Numbered from the stretch's first letter, positions 53,011 through 61,660 are shown. The stretch is 64,000 bases of DNA from Planctomycetota bacterium (GCA_024280885.1 JAJRPF010000052.1:1-64000), one strand, 5' to 3'. Notes: a model not told the origin generated them from the sequence alone. Translations and numbers: made by a program.

Positions 53011-54320
53011 GGCGTCATCTCCTCGTCTTCGTCAGGACCCTCGTCCTCGGGGACAGGCTCCGGGTCCGGTGTGGGCTGGGGCTCAGCGGGCTGGTCCTCG
53101 CCCGCGGGCGTCATGTTGAGCGGCTGGAGATAGACGTCGCCTTCGGGCCCGATGCCGTTCAGGTTCTCCAGCTGGCGGATGTCGTTGACCGACCACCAGC
53201 CCCACTGGCGGCCCTGCGCGTAGCCGGACATGCGGGCGGCGAAGTCGCCGCGCAGAAGCCCCGCGACGTTGTGCTCGGCGAAGTAGCGCCCGCGCTCGGT
53301 GGGGAGCAGCAGGTCGCGCGTGATCGTCTGCTCGAAACGCACGAGCCAGGGCCGGAGCGTGTAGACGACGAACTCCAGCGACGCCTGCTCCATGTTCGCG
53401 CGCGGCTGCGCCTTGTCGTCGAAGAGCATGTGGAGCGGCACGCGGAAGAGCCGCGCGATCTCGGCTATCTGGAACTTCTTGAGCTCAAGGAACTGCAGAT
53501 CCTCGAAGGTCATCCCGACCTTCTCGAAGCGCGCGCCCTGCTCCAGGATCACGGTCTTCCCGGCGTTGGTGACGCCCGCGTAGGCCTGGTCCCACGACTC
53601 CTTGAATCGCTTGTACTCGGGGTCGTCCATCACCTGCGGGTGGGTGACGACTCCGGCGATGCGGGCGCCGTGCTTGAGCGCCGAGGCGGTGTTCGTCTCC
53701 AGCGCGAGCGCGAGACCGACGCTCTCCCGCGCCATCCCGATCGGGGAGAGGCCCGTGGCGCCGCCCCAGGAGAGACCGGGGATGCGCCAGACCTGGTCGG
53801 TGCGGAGCGTCTCCGGCGGGACGCCCGCCTCGGAGACGTGGAAGACGAGCGGGCCGCCCGGTCGCGGTCGGTCGGCCTGGATGGAACCCGGCGCGATCGG
53901 CCAGATCTCGCGGACGTCGCCGCCGCCGTCACGGACAACGCGGGCGTACGCGTTGCCGCGCAGGAGTACGTGCGCGAAGAGTGTCTCGCGGACCGACTGC
54001 GCCGTGCTCTCCTCGTTGGCGATGGTGTGCAGCACTTCCGAGAGCGGGTGTTCGGACGCGACCCGCTTGTCCCCGTTCGCCTGCCGCTCGAAGACCATGA
54101 GCGGGAGCGTCGAGATGGACTCGGCCAGCACCTTCACGCACGAGAGAACGGCCGTGACGCGCAGGGCGGTCTGGTCGGTGACCGACACGCCCGAGCCGGT
54201 CGTCTGTCCGACACCTGGCGTGCGCCAGAACCACTCGGGTGGCTCGTCGCTGAGGAGGAAGGCGCGGAACGCGGCACGGACTCGCGACGCGATGGATCGT
54301 GAGAGACGCGCTCCGGGCAT
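53007..54320 (-). CDS. HK97-family portal protein
   Basis: 437 residues. VTAVLSCVKVLAESISTLPL, LRGNAYARVVRDG and FRVPLHMLFDD are portal signatures. It forms the 12-subunit ring for DNA entry. The C-terminus is a long acidic Pro/Glu/Asp tail. The start at 54320 lacks a strong RBS, and 248 bases separate it from the divergent 665-aa gene. Confidence 0.93.
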   Translation of the reverse strand: MPGARLSRSIASRVRAAFRAFLLSDEPPEWFWRTPGVGQTTGSGVSVTDQTALRVTAVLSCVKVLAESISTLPLMVFERQANGDKRVASEHPLSEVLHTIANEESTAQSVRETLFAHVLLRGNAYARVVRDGGGDVREIWPIAPGSIQADRPRPGGPLVFHVSEAGVPPETLRTDQVWRIPGLSWGGATGLSPIGMARESVGLALALETNTASALKHGARIAGVVTHPQVMDDPEYKRFKESWDQAYAGVTNAGKTVILEQGARFEKVGMTFEDLQFLELKKFQIAEIARLFRVPLHMLFDDKAQPRANMEQASLEFVVYTLRPWLVRFEQTITRDLLLPTERGRYFAEHNVAGLLRGDFAARMSGYAQGRQWGWWSVNDIRQLENLNGIGPEGDVYLQPLNMTPAGEDQPAEPQPTPDPEPVPEDEGPDEDEEMTP

Positions 54321-54433
54321 CCCACCAGGTCACTCGACCAGGGAGCCTCGATCCAGCCGCGTCGCGCAGGAGAGCTGGGAACTGGTGCTTGACCTCTCTG
54401 TCGCGGGCGATACGCTTCGGACTGCGAGTGCAT

Positions 54434-54530
54434 CTCCCGTTCTTACGGGAGGCGTGTCCTGCGGAAGCAGGAACGATCCGGGAGCCCCGTGCGGGGGCTT
54501 CACCCAGCGCACGCCGACGGCCCGTCGGCG
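54434..54530 (+). promoter_or_regulatory. Structured leader: four hairpins in a row
   Basis: CTCCCGT/ACGGGAG (loop TCTT, 54434-54451); TCCTGC/GCAGGA (GNRA-type loop GGAA, 54457-54472); AGCCCC/GGGGCT (loop GTGCG, 54483-54499); CGCCGACG/CGTCGGCG (loop GCC, 54512-54530). All four are perfectly paired and lie upstream of the 665-aa gene start. Candidate structured RNA or regulatory leader; no known class recognised. Confidence 0.45.
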
Positions 54531-54568
54531 AAAGCCAGGGACCCCTACTCCACGAGAGAGGTGCAAGA

Positions 54569-56566
54569 ATGCCGCAACGCAAGCCCACGACGCCGTTCGT
54601 CGAGCCTGATGAACCGTCGCCGAGTTCAATCGTCCACGCCGCAGAGCGGACGCTCGCCTCCGCGGGATGCCCCGAGTCCGACGCTCGCTGGCTTGCAGCG
54701 CTGCTGCTCCAGGTCCTTCCGAGCGGGGACAGCGCCGACTCGAATCAGGAAGCGGCGGACGTCGGCCCGCTCGGCTCAGTCTCGATGGTGTGGCCGTGCA
54801 CGAAGCTGGCGTACGTCGGGTTCTCGTCAGTTGGCGTGGACCTGGAGGCCCTCGATCAATTCAGCGACACCACGTACCGCGACAGCGGGCTCCTGGCAAC
54901 GCTCGCCGCGCTGATGGGTGAGTTCTATGCCCCGCGGATCGAGGTGCCCAATCGCGCACCGGACGACGAGACGTGGGCGTGGTCGATCGGGGAGGAAGAG
55001 GCGGTCAAGGTGGCGCAGGCGATGCTCGCCCGCGGCGCCGACTTCCGGACGCTCCTGATGCAGGGGTGGCCACCGATGCTCGTCAAGGAACTGCTCGGAT
55101 CTCCGATCGATCGGAAACGCGAGCGCGAGAAGCGCGTGTGCCGCGTTCTCGTGCTGGCCGGTGCGATCGAGCAGGAACTCGCGGACACGCTGACGGCTCC
55201 CTACCCACCGAGCGTGATCCAGGCTGTCTCCGACCAACAGGAGGCGAGGGCCGCACGCCAGCCTGCCCCGCACCGCGCCAACGCCAAGCCACTCGACGAG
55301 GAGGCGATCGAGCGCGCCGCGAAAGACCTGCTCGCGGGCTCGTACGACTACTACCTGAGTTGCTACCGCGAACCGGAGCACCGCGAGATCGCGCGACGGA
55401 TCGTCTACGGGACACCGAACGATCTGCGCGAGATGACCGCGCTCGCTGCCCAGGCCTCCGGCGCGCAGTTCGCCTCCATCGTCGGCGTGATCGCCGACGC
55501 GGCGTCCGCCCGCTGGGCTAACTCGGAACACGGTCGGCTGTTCGACATCTACGTCGGACACGCCCCCATCTGGCAGGAGCACATGCTGGCGTTCGCGCGC
55601 GACATGCGTCGGTACTTCGACCTCGCGGACGCTCGCGTCGGGCCTCGGCCAACCGACGCCAGCCACGAACTCCGGTCCGTCTGGATGCTCCTCTTCCGGA
55701 TGAGTTGGGACGCCGAGAGCGCGGGGTGTCCCTCCGAGGTACGCGATCGGATGCTCGCGGCTGCAAACGAGGACGTGTCGCGCATGCGCCCGCTTCTTGC
55801 GTCCGCGGTCTCCGAGGGCGACACGCCGCAGGCCCGCGAGTTCGTTGCCAAGGTCGATCACTTCCGCCGTTGCTGCTCTCTCCTCGCGTTCCACGGGAGC
55901 CTGTGGCGCATGTTCAAGCCCGTGATCCTCGCACTGCGCGCGCTGAAGACGCGTGCGGTGGCGCATGACCTCCGCGACTGGCCGGAGTTCGCGGACGACC
56001 CACCGCCGGAGCCGTGGCGCGCGATCCCGGGGGTTCTCAAGGACGTCTTCCACGCGACGATCGGACGCGAGCAGGAGAGCGACGCGGACCTTGAGCACCT
56101 CCGCCGGGACTTCGGTGCGTTCTGCCTCCAACGATTGACGGACCGGCTCAAGGAGCAGCAGCGAAGGGACGCGGCAAAGACCGGAGCGAAGCGAACGAAC
56201 GAGGACATGAAGGAGCCGTCTCCCGAGTGGCGGTACGCATACGTGCGCGCCGTGTCCGCGCTCCGCGTCAACCCCAGCGGGAAGGGCCACCGGACGCTGC
56301 ACATCGCAGCTACGTTGGACCCCGACCAACGCGTACGGGACGCTGCGCGTGGCGCGGAGTTGACGATCCGGCACGCCCGGCGTCTCCCGGATCGAGTGTC
56401 CCCGCGCCGTGCCGTTCTGAAGGCCGTCTGGTGGCTCAAGCAGGCGCACATGCGCGAACTCGGCGAGGTGGTCGATGCCGACCTTGCACAGCGCACGCAG
56501 GCGAAGGAACTGACGCGCACGAAGGTGGTGCTGGCGCGGGACATCCGGCCGGCGCAGAGCACGTAG
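54569..56566 (+). CDS. Unrecognised 665-aa protein inserted between portal and terminase genes
   Basis: 665 residues from ATG 54569 (AGAGAGG upstream). Mostly helical and charged, without transmembrane segments, signal peptide or recognised catalytic motif. Helix-rich patches include YRDSGLLATLAALMGEF, and WRMFKPVILALRALKTR. The C-terminal part (after about 520) is basic. It is on the opposite strand to the late genes and has a structured leader, so it is probably transcribed independently in the lysogen. Size and solitary placement suggest a cargo gene, possibly superinfection exclusion or defence, but nothing in the sequence proves that. Confidence 0.6.
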   Translation: MPQRKPTTPFVEPDEPSPSSIVHAAERTLASAGCPESDARWLAALLLQVLPSGDSADSNQEAADVGPLGSVSMVWPCTKLAYVGFSSVGVDLEALDQFSDTTYRDSGLLATLAALMGEFYAPRIEVPNRAPDDETWAWSIGEEEAVKVAQAMLARGADFRTLLMQGWPPMLVKELLGSPIDRKREREKRVCRVLVLAGAIEQELADTLTAPYPPSVIQAVSDQQEARAARQPAPHRANAKPLDEEAIERAAKDLLAGSYDYYLSCYREPEHREIARRIVYGTPNDLREMTALAAQASGAQFASIVGVIADAASARWANSEHGRLFDIYVGHAPIWQEHMLAFARDMRRYFDLADARVGPRPTDASHELRSVWMLLFRMSWDAESAGCPSEVRDRMLAAANEDVSRMRPLLASAVSEGDTPQAREFVAKVDHFRRCCSLLAFHGSLWRMFKPVILALRALKTRAVAHDLRDWPEFADDPPPEPWRAIPGVLKDVFHATIGREQESDADLEHLRRDFGAFCLQRLTDRLKEQQRRDAAKTGAKRTNEDMKEPSPEWRYAYVRAVSALRVNPSGKGHRTLHIAATLDPDQRVRDAARGAELTIRHARRLPDRVSPRRAVLKAVWWLKQAHMRELGEVVDADLAQRTQAKELTRTKVVLARDIRPAQST

Positions 56567-56594
56567 CCGTGTAGTACACACTGAATCGCGACTT

Positions 56595-56668
56595 GGCAGC
56601 CAACTGGTTGCCGTGCCCCGAAGGGCGTCGCTGGGACTTGCCGTAGACCTGCGCGGAGTCGTCCGCGC
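56595..56668 (+). promoter_or_regulatory. Three small hairpins before the DUF2325 gene
   Basis: GGCAGCC/GGTTGCC (56595-56612, one wobble), GCCC/GGGC with loop CGAA (56615-56626) and GCGCGGA/TCCGCGC (56651-56668). They lie between the 665-aa gene and the DUF2325 gene; one may terminate the former. Confidence 0.3.
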
Positions 56669-56696
56669 GGTCTCTCGAATGGCTAGGAGGCCCTCC

Positions 56697-57092
56697 ATGT
56701 TCACGGACTCAGAGAGTCAGATTCGCGCCGCCCTGCGCGGCCAGCGAGTGCTCGTCATCGGCGGTGACCGCCGCGAGAAGGCGATCACGAGGCTCGCACG
56801 CGAGCTCGAGCTCGCGGAAGTCGTCCACTGCGCGACCCGGAAGTCTGATGCGTCGCCCCGGAAGTTCTCAGCGCAGTTCCGGTCGCCGGACTTCGTTCTC
56901 GTCGTCTGGGTGCTCGGGCTCTCGCGGACTCATCACGGCATCCACGTGCATCGTCTGTGTCGCGAGCACTGGGTGCCGTGGGTCGACTCCTGGCGTATCC
57001 CACATCCCGCTCCGCTGCTCGATCAGATCAGGCGACTCGGGATCGTCGGAGCGCTGCAGCGGCGCCGACTCGAAGTAGCAACGTCAACGTAG
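56697..57092 (+). CDS. DUF2325-like protein
   Basis: 131 residues from ATG 56697 with AGGAGG upstream. GQRVLVIGGDRREKAITRLA near 18-37, then SPDFVLVVWVLGLSRTHHGI, matches the alpha/beta DUF2325 fold seen in prokaryotic defence and mobile DNA. Function of the family is unsettled. Rightward, downstream of the 665-aa gene. Confidence 0.65.
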   Translation: MFTDSESQIRAALRGQRVLVIGGDRREKAITRLARELELAEVVHCATRKSDASPRKFSAQFRSPDFVLVVWVLGLSRTHHGIHVHRLCREHWVPWVDSWRIPHPAPLLDQIRRLGIVGALQRRRLEVATST

Positions 57093-57205
57093 CTCAGTCG
57101 CCAGCGCGAAGCTCTGGCGGCGAACTCCGAAGCAGTCTTTCGCGGCGCTCGCACGGTGCGAGAACCGCGGTGTTCACGGCCGACAGGCCAGAAAGCAGGT
57201 GTCCG

Positions 57206-57352
57206 ATGGCAAAGTCCGGTGGCAGCGGTGGCAAGGGCGGTGGCGGCAAGGGTTCGGGAGGCAAGGGTGGCGGTGGCCGCCCGCCGAACGGACCGAGCAC
57301 GACCGGTAACCCCTCCGGGGGCGGTCGCGGCAACAACCCGCCGTCCAAGTAG
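57206..57352 (+). CDS. 48-aa Gly/Lys-rich peptide
   Basis: Almost entirely Gly, Lys, Ser and Pro (SGGSGGKGGGGKGSGG repeats), ending 15 bases from the convergent TerL stop. A moderate RBS (AGCAGG) precedes ATG 57206. It could be a nucleic-acid-binding low-complexity peptide or a spurious frame, since Gly codons are cheap in GC-rich DNA. Confidence 0.4.
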   Translation: MAKSGGSGGKGGGGKGSGGKGGGGRPPNGPSTTGNPSGGGRGNNPPSK

Positions 57353-57367
57353 CCGCTGAGTGAATCG

Positions 57368-59113
57368 CTACCCGACCGTTCTGACCCCGCGGTACGCGTA
57401 CGGGGAGGTTGGTCGGTCGGGTAGCACCATCAGCCGGGAGAGCGCAGTGACGGCGGCGACGACGCCGTCGATCCGCTTCTTCGAGTTCGTCTTCACCGGC
57501 CGCACGTTCTCGTTGGCGTCCTCCTTGACTGCCGCGTTTGCGACACACCAGGCCATCGTCTGGTTCTCGTCGTGGTGGACGCGACCGGCCTTCGTCAGTG
57601 CGTAGAGCACCTTGCACGCAGCCGACAGCGTGCGCGGTCCCTGCCGGACCTCGACCGCGTCGAACCCCGTCTTCTCGAGTTGCAGCGCGAACTGCAGCGC
57701 GTTCCACGGGTCGTAGCCGATCTGCTTCACGCCGTAGCGCGGCGCGATTTCGTCCACGATCGCGCGGTAGATGAAGTCGTAGTCCACGACGCTTCCGGGC
57801 GTGGTGCGCAGGTGTCCGCCGCGCTCCCAGACACCGTAGTCCACGCCGTCCTCTCGCGACCGCTCGTGCAGCCGGTCCTCAGGCATCCAGAGGTAGGGGA
57901 TGACGGCCAGGTCGTAGTTGATGGAGAGCACGCGCTTCACCGGCTCACCCCCCTCGTCCACGTCGGCGACCTCGACGCTCGGCGTTTCCTGCGTCGTCGG
58001 CGGCAACCGGAAGACCAGCACGAACGCCGTCAGGTCCGTCGTGCTGGAGAGGTCAAGCCCGCCGGCGACGGGGAGATCTGCCAGCGTCTCGGCCGCCGGG
58101 AGCGACGGACACGCTTTCCACCACTCGATGGGAATCCAGACGTCGGTGGTATTCGTCCAGAGGTTCAGGTGCAGGCGCTTGAACGCGTTCTGCTTGCGAG
58201 GCTCCGCGATGGCCGCGCGGCACTCGGCTTCGAGGTAGTCGCGCTTCACCGTCACGTCGAGCGACGGGTTCGCCTTCGCCCACGTCGCCGGATCGCGCCA
58301 GTCGTCATCGGGCGACGCCTCGAAGATGATCGGCAGGTAGGTCTCGTCCTCGATCACGCCGGACATGACGCGGCGCGCGAACTCGTACTCCTCGTAGCAG
58401 ACGGAGTCGTGGTCGTCGCCCGCGGTCGTGATGAGCACCACGATCGGCTGGCGCCTGGCGGCGACGCCCTTGGCGAGCGTCTCGTAGAGCTCGCGGTTCG
58501 GCTGCGTGTGGAACTCGTCGAAGAGCAGCGCGTGGATGTTCGGGCCGTGCCCTCCCTTCACGTCGGAGGACACGACCTTGAAGGACGAGCGTGTCGCCGG
58601 AATGACGATCGACCTGCGGAACGTCTCCGATCGCGAAGCGAGTGCCGGGCACAGCTCGTTCATGTCACGCGCTTCGTTGAAGACGATGCCCGCCTGCTCC
58701 CGGTTGGCGGCAGCGGCCACGACCTCCGCGCCCGGCTCACGGTCGCAGTGCAGGAGGTAGAGCCCGAGCCCCGAGCACATCCCGCTCTTGCCGTTCTTCT
58801 TGGCGATCTCCAGGAAGACGCGGCGGAAGCGGCGACGCCCGTCGCTCGTGCGCTTCCACCCAAAGAGCGGACGGACGAGCAGTTCCTTCTGCCAGTCCAG
58901 GAGTTCGAACGCACGCCCGGCGAACTCGCCCTTCAGGTGTCGCAGGAACGCCGGGAAGAACTCCACGGCACGCGAGGCATCGGCCTCGTCGAAGTAGTAC
59001 TTCCCGTCCTCGTCGTCAATCGCGATCGTCACGCCCGGCCAGCGGCGCCTGGCTTCGGCGCTCGCGAGGACGGCGGCCGCCGTCGGGTCGGCGTCCTTCG
59101 CGCTACGCCCCAC
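57368..59113 (-). CDS. terL: Terminase large subunit (HK97-type)
   Basis: 581 residues. Walker A-like KKNGKS at 105-110, Walker B LLFDEFHT near 196, RNase H-like nuclease starting GLDLSSTTD near 352 and ending with SKKRIDGVVAAVTALSRL. The standard HK97-family terminase. It overlaps the small subunit by 11 bases. It packages the genome into the prohead, powered by ATP, and cuts the concatemer. Confidence 0.93.
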   Translation of the reverse strand: MGRSAKDADPTAAAVLASAEARRRWPGVTIAIDDEDGKYYFDEADASRAVEFFPAFLRHLKGEFAGRAFELLDWQKELLVRPLFGWKRTSDGRRRFRRVFLEIAKKNGKSGMCSGLGLYLLHCDREPGAEVVAAAANREQAGIVFNEARDMNELCPALASRSETFRRSIVIPATRSSFKVVSSDVKGGHGPNIHALLFDEFHTQPNRELYETLAKGVAARRQPIVVLITTAGDDHDSVCYEEYEFARRVMSGVIEDETYLPIIFEASPDDDWRDPATWAKANPSLDVTVKRDYLEAECRAAIAEPRKQNAFKRLHLNLWTNTTDVWIPIEWWKACPSLPAAETLADLPVAGGLDLSSTTDLTAFVLVFRLPPTTQETPSVEVADVDEGGEPVKRVLSINYDLAVIPYLWMPEDRLHERSREDGVDYGVWERGGHLRTTPGSVVDYDFIYRAIVDEIAPRYGVKQIGYDPWNALQFALQLEKTGFDAVEVRQGPRTLSAACKVLYALTKAGRVHHDENQTMAWCVANAAVKEDANENVRPVKTNSKKRIDGVVAAVTALSRLMVLPDRPTSPYAYRGVRTVG

Positions 59114-59540
59114 CGGACGCGCCGAAGAACCGCTCGAAGGTCGGGTCCGACGCGGCGGCCGGCGCGTTGGGGACCTGGACGCGGGCGCGAGACGACGGCG
59201 TCATCCCGAACTCCACGAGAACCCGCACGAGCTGCTCGGTCGCCTTGGTCGCGATGCCCAGGTACGGCGACTGCATCGGGTAGCCGTTCGGAGAGATGAT
59301 GACCGTGCCGTGCTCGCGCAACTTCTCCTCGGCGTCCACGAGCCGCGCCCACGTGAGGCAGTACGTAGTGAGCGCCGCGCCGTCGATCTCCGACAGCAGC
59401 CCGAGGCCATGGAGCTTCTTCGCCATGCGCCGCCACTCCGAGCGCGCCTCGCCCTGAAGCACCTTCGGGCACTTGGGGATCACGGCCTTGGGCTTCGGCT
59501 CCTTGGCGTTCAGCTTCCGCTTGCCGGGGTTGTCAGCCAT
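59103..59540 (-). CDS. terS: Terminase small subunit, P27 family
   Basis: 145 residues from ATG 59540. Starts with basic GKRKLNAKEPKPK, then EWRRMAKKLHGLGLLSEIDG and YCLTWARLVDAEEKL, the helical P27-type fold. It recognises the packaging site and loads TerL. Confidence 0.9.
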   Translation of the reverse strand: MADNPGKRKLNAKEPKPKAVIPKCPKVLQGEARSEWRRMAKKLHGLGLLSEIDGAALTTYCLTWARLVDAEEKLREHGTVIISPNGYPMQSPYLGIATKATEQLVRVLVEFGMTPSSRARVQVPNAPAAASDPTFERFFGASGGA

Positions 59541-59880
59541 GGGCCGAGACCTCCTCGGCCGCCGCGTCTGCGAAGGTCGGGGGATCGTCGGGGAGTTCCG
59601 ACACCGGCGGCGATGTCGAAATCTGCTGCCAGCCGCGTCCCTCGTCGGAGTAGACGCGCGCCGACCGGCCGAGCCCACCGGGGAAGCGCGCGCGCAGGAG
59701 TCCCGCCACGAGCGCCGACACGCGGGCTGCGTTGCCGGTCAGGACGATGGCGTCGCCGCCGCGGACCGTGACCAGTTCCCCGTCGCGGTCGTCGTCCAGC
59801 ACGGCTTCGACCAGCGCAGCGCCCATCGGTGTGCGCCAGATGGCTTCGAGGTCGTGGAGCGGAACGGCGTAGCGGGTCAT
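59533..59880 (-). CDS. Small hypothetical protein before the terminase genes
   Basis: 115 residues. ATG 59880 overlaps the HNH stop (ATGA), and its stop overlaps terS by 8 bases, so it belongs to the packaging operon. Features a short alpha/beta core (GELVTVRGGDAIVLTGNAAR). Role unknown. Confidence 0.65.
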   Translation of the reverse strand: MTRYAVPLHDLEAIWRTPMGAALVEAVLDDDRDGELVTVRGGDAIVLTGNAARVSALVAGLLRARFPGGLGRSARVYSDEGRGWQQISTSPPVSELPDDPPTFADAAAEEVSAHG

Positions 59881-60254
59881 CGGACACCGCTCCGCGGTCT
59901 GCGACCGAAGCGACCGTCCTCGCGCGCGGTCTTGCTGGCGTGGTGGTAGTGGCAGAGCGACTGGAGGTTGGAGGCGGCATGCGTGCCGCCGCGGCGCAGC
60001 GGGACGACATGGTCCACGTCCGTCGCCTGCACGGTGTGACCCTGGCTCTCGCACATCACGCAGAGCGGGTGGCGGCGCAGGTGGGCCAGCCGGATCCTCC
60101 TCCAGCCGTACCCGTACCCACGCCGCGCAGCGGACGGCCGCATCGAGTTGATCTCCCTGGCCAGGGCCCGGGCGTGATCGGGGCAACGCGCTCCGCGCCG
60201 GACGAGAGCCGGACAGCCTGGATGGGCGCAGCCGTGGGGAGGTCGATGAGGCAC
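59877..60254 (-). CDS. HNH endonuclease, packaging-associated
   Basis: About 125 residues from GTG 60254 (start uncertain). An N-terminal zinc knuckle (CAHPGC, CPDH), then RRHPLCVMCESQG, DVDHVVPLRRGG and NLQSLCHYHH form the HNH beta-beta-alpha-metal site. HNH enzymes next to terminase genes are required for cos/packaging cleavage in many HK97-like phages. Confidence 0.85.
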   Translation of the reverse strand: MPHRPPHGCAHPGCPALVRRGARCPDHARALAREINSMRPSAARRGYGYGWRRIRLAHLRRHPLCVMCESQGHTVQATDVDHVVPLRRGGTHAASNLQSLCHYHHASKTAREDGRFGRRPRSGVR

Positions 60255-60301
60255 GGCTCCAGCGTGGGTCGCCGCGGAGTCTCGCGCCACCCGGCTCGCC
60301 G

Positions 60302-60757
60302 TCAGGGCGTGCGGGCGTAGCGCGTGGCGGGTGCGGGGGAACGTCGGTTGCCGCGTGCGCCCCAGCCCTCGACCGCAGCACGCCGCTGCAGCCAGCACTC
60401 GTTGCTGCAGTAGAAGCGCTTGGGCGGCCGGATGTAGCAGCCGCAGACGCGGCACGTCGGAGATCCGCTCAGCACGCGGTCCGAGCGATCGAGGCGCGGG
60501 AGCGGCGGGACCGTGAGGACTGGCGGCGGTGGCGGCAACCCGCAGGTGGGACAGCACGCGACGAGTCCGGCGCGAGCACGAGCGAACGACCGCCGCACGG
60601 CCTCCTCGGAGAACCCGGACCGAAGCATCCGCGCGCGTTGCTGCTTGCAGATCGCGCAGTCCCCGTCTGGGCAGCACGCCGCGCCGAGGAGCAGCCCGAG
60701 GAGACAGTGCTGTCCGCTGCTGTCCCAGGCAAGGCATGGCGTTGACGCTGCTCCCAC
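60302..60757 (-). CDS. Cys-rich zinc-binding protein
   Basis: 151 residues starting at GTG 60757, 7 bases after the preceding stop. Cysteine clusters CAICKQQ, CCPTCG and CRVCGCY ... CSNECW suggest two or more zinc sites. The last cluster is MYND/treble-clef-like in spacing. Precedes the HNH gene. Function unknown. Confidence 0.6.
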   Translation of the reverse strand: MGAASTPCLAWDSSGQHCLLGLLLGAACCPDGDCAICKQQRARMLRSGFSEEAVRRSFARARAGLVACCPTCGLPPPPPVLTVPPLPRLDRSDRVLSGSPTCRVCGCYIRPPKRFYCSNECWLQRRAAVEGWGARGNRRSPAPATRYARTP

Positions 60758-60763
60758 CGCGGA

Positions 60764-61201
60764 TCACGTCGCGCTCGCGGAGAGAGTCTGTCGGCCATTC
60801 GAACCGGTCGGCGTTCGAGGGCGCAGCGGGGCGAGGACTCCGGGCATCCCGTCGTCGTCGATGCTCGGCGGCTCGTAGGTCCGTGGATCGAACGCGCGGA
60901 CGGCCGCGCGAAGGGGGTCCTCTCCGAGATGGCTCAGCGCCCAGGCGTGGACCTGCCCGAACCGCTCACGGATCGTCTCGAAGGACTCCGGCGGCAGGCG
61001 TCCCGCGTCGCACACGTCCTTCGCCCGCGCCACGCGATGGCGCAGCCACGCGTAGTACGGCGGGTCGAGGCGGCGGTAGCAGACGCCGCTGATCACCACG
61101 TCGTCGGCGAACACGTGGGGCGGCTCGGAGGTGAAGTGGTCCAGATCGGTCCCGACCCACAGCGCCGCGTCGTTGGAAGAGCAGGTGCCCATACTGTTCA
61201 C
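60764..61201 (-). CDS. Hypothetical protein, first gene of the packaging operon
   Basis: 145 residues (start GTG 61201 or ATG 61192). Helical centre with YYAWLRHRVARAKDVCDAG and RERFGQVHAWALSHL. It is the first leftward gene after the iteron region, so its promoter must lie among the repeats. Confidence 0.6.
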   Translation of the reverse strand: MNSMGTCSSNDAALWVGTDLDHFTSEPPHVFADDVVISGVCYRRLDPPYYAWLRHRVARAKDVCDAGRLPPESFETIRERFGQVHAWALSHLGEDPLRAAVRAFDPRTYEPPSIDDDGMPGVLAPLRPRTPTGSNGRQTLSASAT

Positions 61202-61241
61202 CTACCGGAAGCGCGGCCGAGGTGGCGGTCGGGGCGATCGT

Positions 61242-61559
61242 TGCGGGATGTGGCGCCGCACTGCGGGATGTCGTGCGGGATGTGCGGGGACCACATCCCG
61301 CGACGTAACCGGCTGCAAGATCAGGACTTGCAGCCACCTGCGGGATATCGCGGGATGTCTGAGCTCTGCACCGCCGGTGCGCGTGTGCGCGCGCGTAGTA
61401 GATCTTCTTGATTCCTACTGCGCGCGCGCCCGCACCCGTGGGGGTAGGGAAGACATCCCGCAACATCCAGGGAGGCAAGCTAAGTGTCTGTCGCCGAAGG
61501 ACTTCCGTTGCGGTGATCGTTGCGGGATGTGGGGCTCTGACATCCCGCAACATCCCGCC
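61242..61559. repeat. Iteron array: about ten TGCGGGATGT repeats
   Basis: Plus-strand copies at 61242, 61262, 61274, 61339 (one mismatch), 61349 (one mismatch) and 61521. Reverse copies begin at 61293, 61453, 61540 and 61550. The longer string GATCGTTGCGGGATGTGG occurs twice, ending at 61253 and 61532. Array fills the divergent gap between the packaging operon and the right-hand gene pair. Repeated binding sites of this type serve replication initiators, partition proteins or phage regulators. Confidence 0.75.
61387..61429. promoter_or_regulatory. 15-bp stem-loop inside the iteron array
   Basis: The arms at 61387-61401 and 61415-61429 (GCGCGCGCGTAGTAG against CTACTGCGCGCGCGC) pair over 15 bp with one G-T wobble; loop 13 nt, AT-rich. 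No T-run follows, so it is more likely a structural or binding element than a terminator. Confidence 0.6.
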
Positions 61560-61660
61560 CGGAGCAGCCACTGAGCCCCGAGCGCGTCGGCGCCTCCTGA
61601 TACGTTGCAGGGTCCGACTCCTCGGAGCCGGGCGGACGGACGGACAGGAGGACCAGTTTC

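Noticed and set aside
49882..53133. 1083-aa plus-strand frame across capsid and connector genes
   Set aside because: Antisense shadow spanning five well-supported structural genes.
54827..56704. 625-aa minus-strand frame antisense to the 665-aa gene
   Set aside because: No RBS and His/Arg/Val-rich shadow composition. The plus strand has a clear RBS and start.
57572..59299. 575-aa plus-strand frame antisense to terL
   Set aside because: TerL motifs are unmistakable on the minus strand.
61242..61559. CRISPR array
   Set aside because: Repeats are only 10 bases, in both orientations with irregular spacing; no cas genes in the window.
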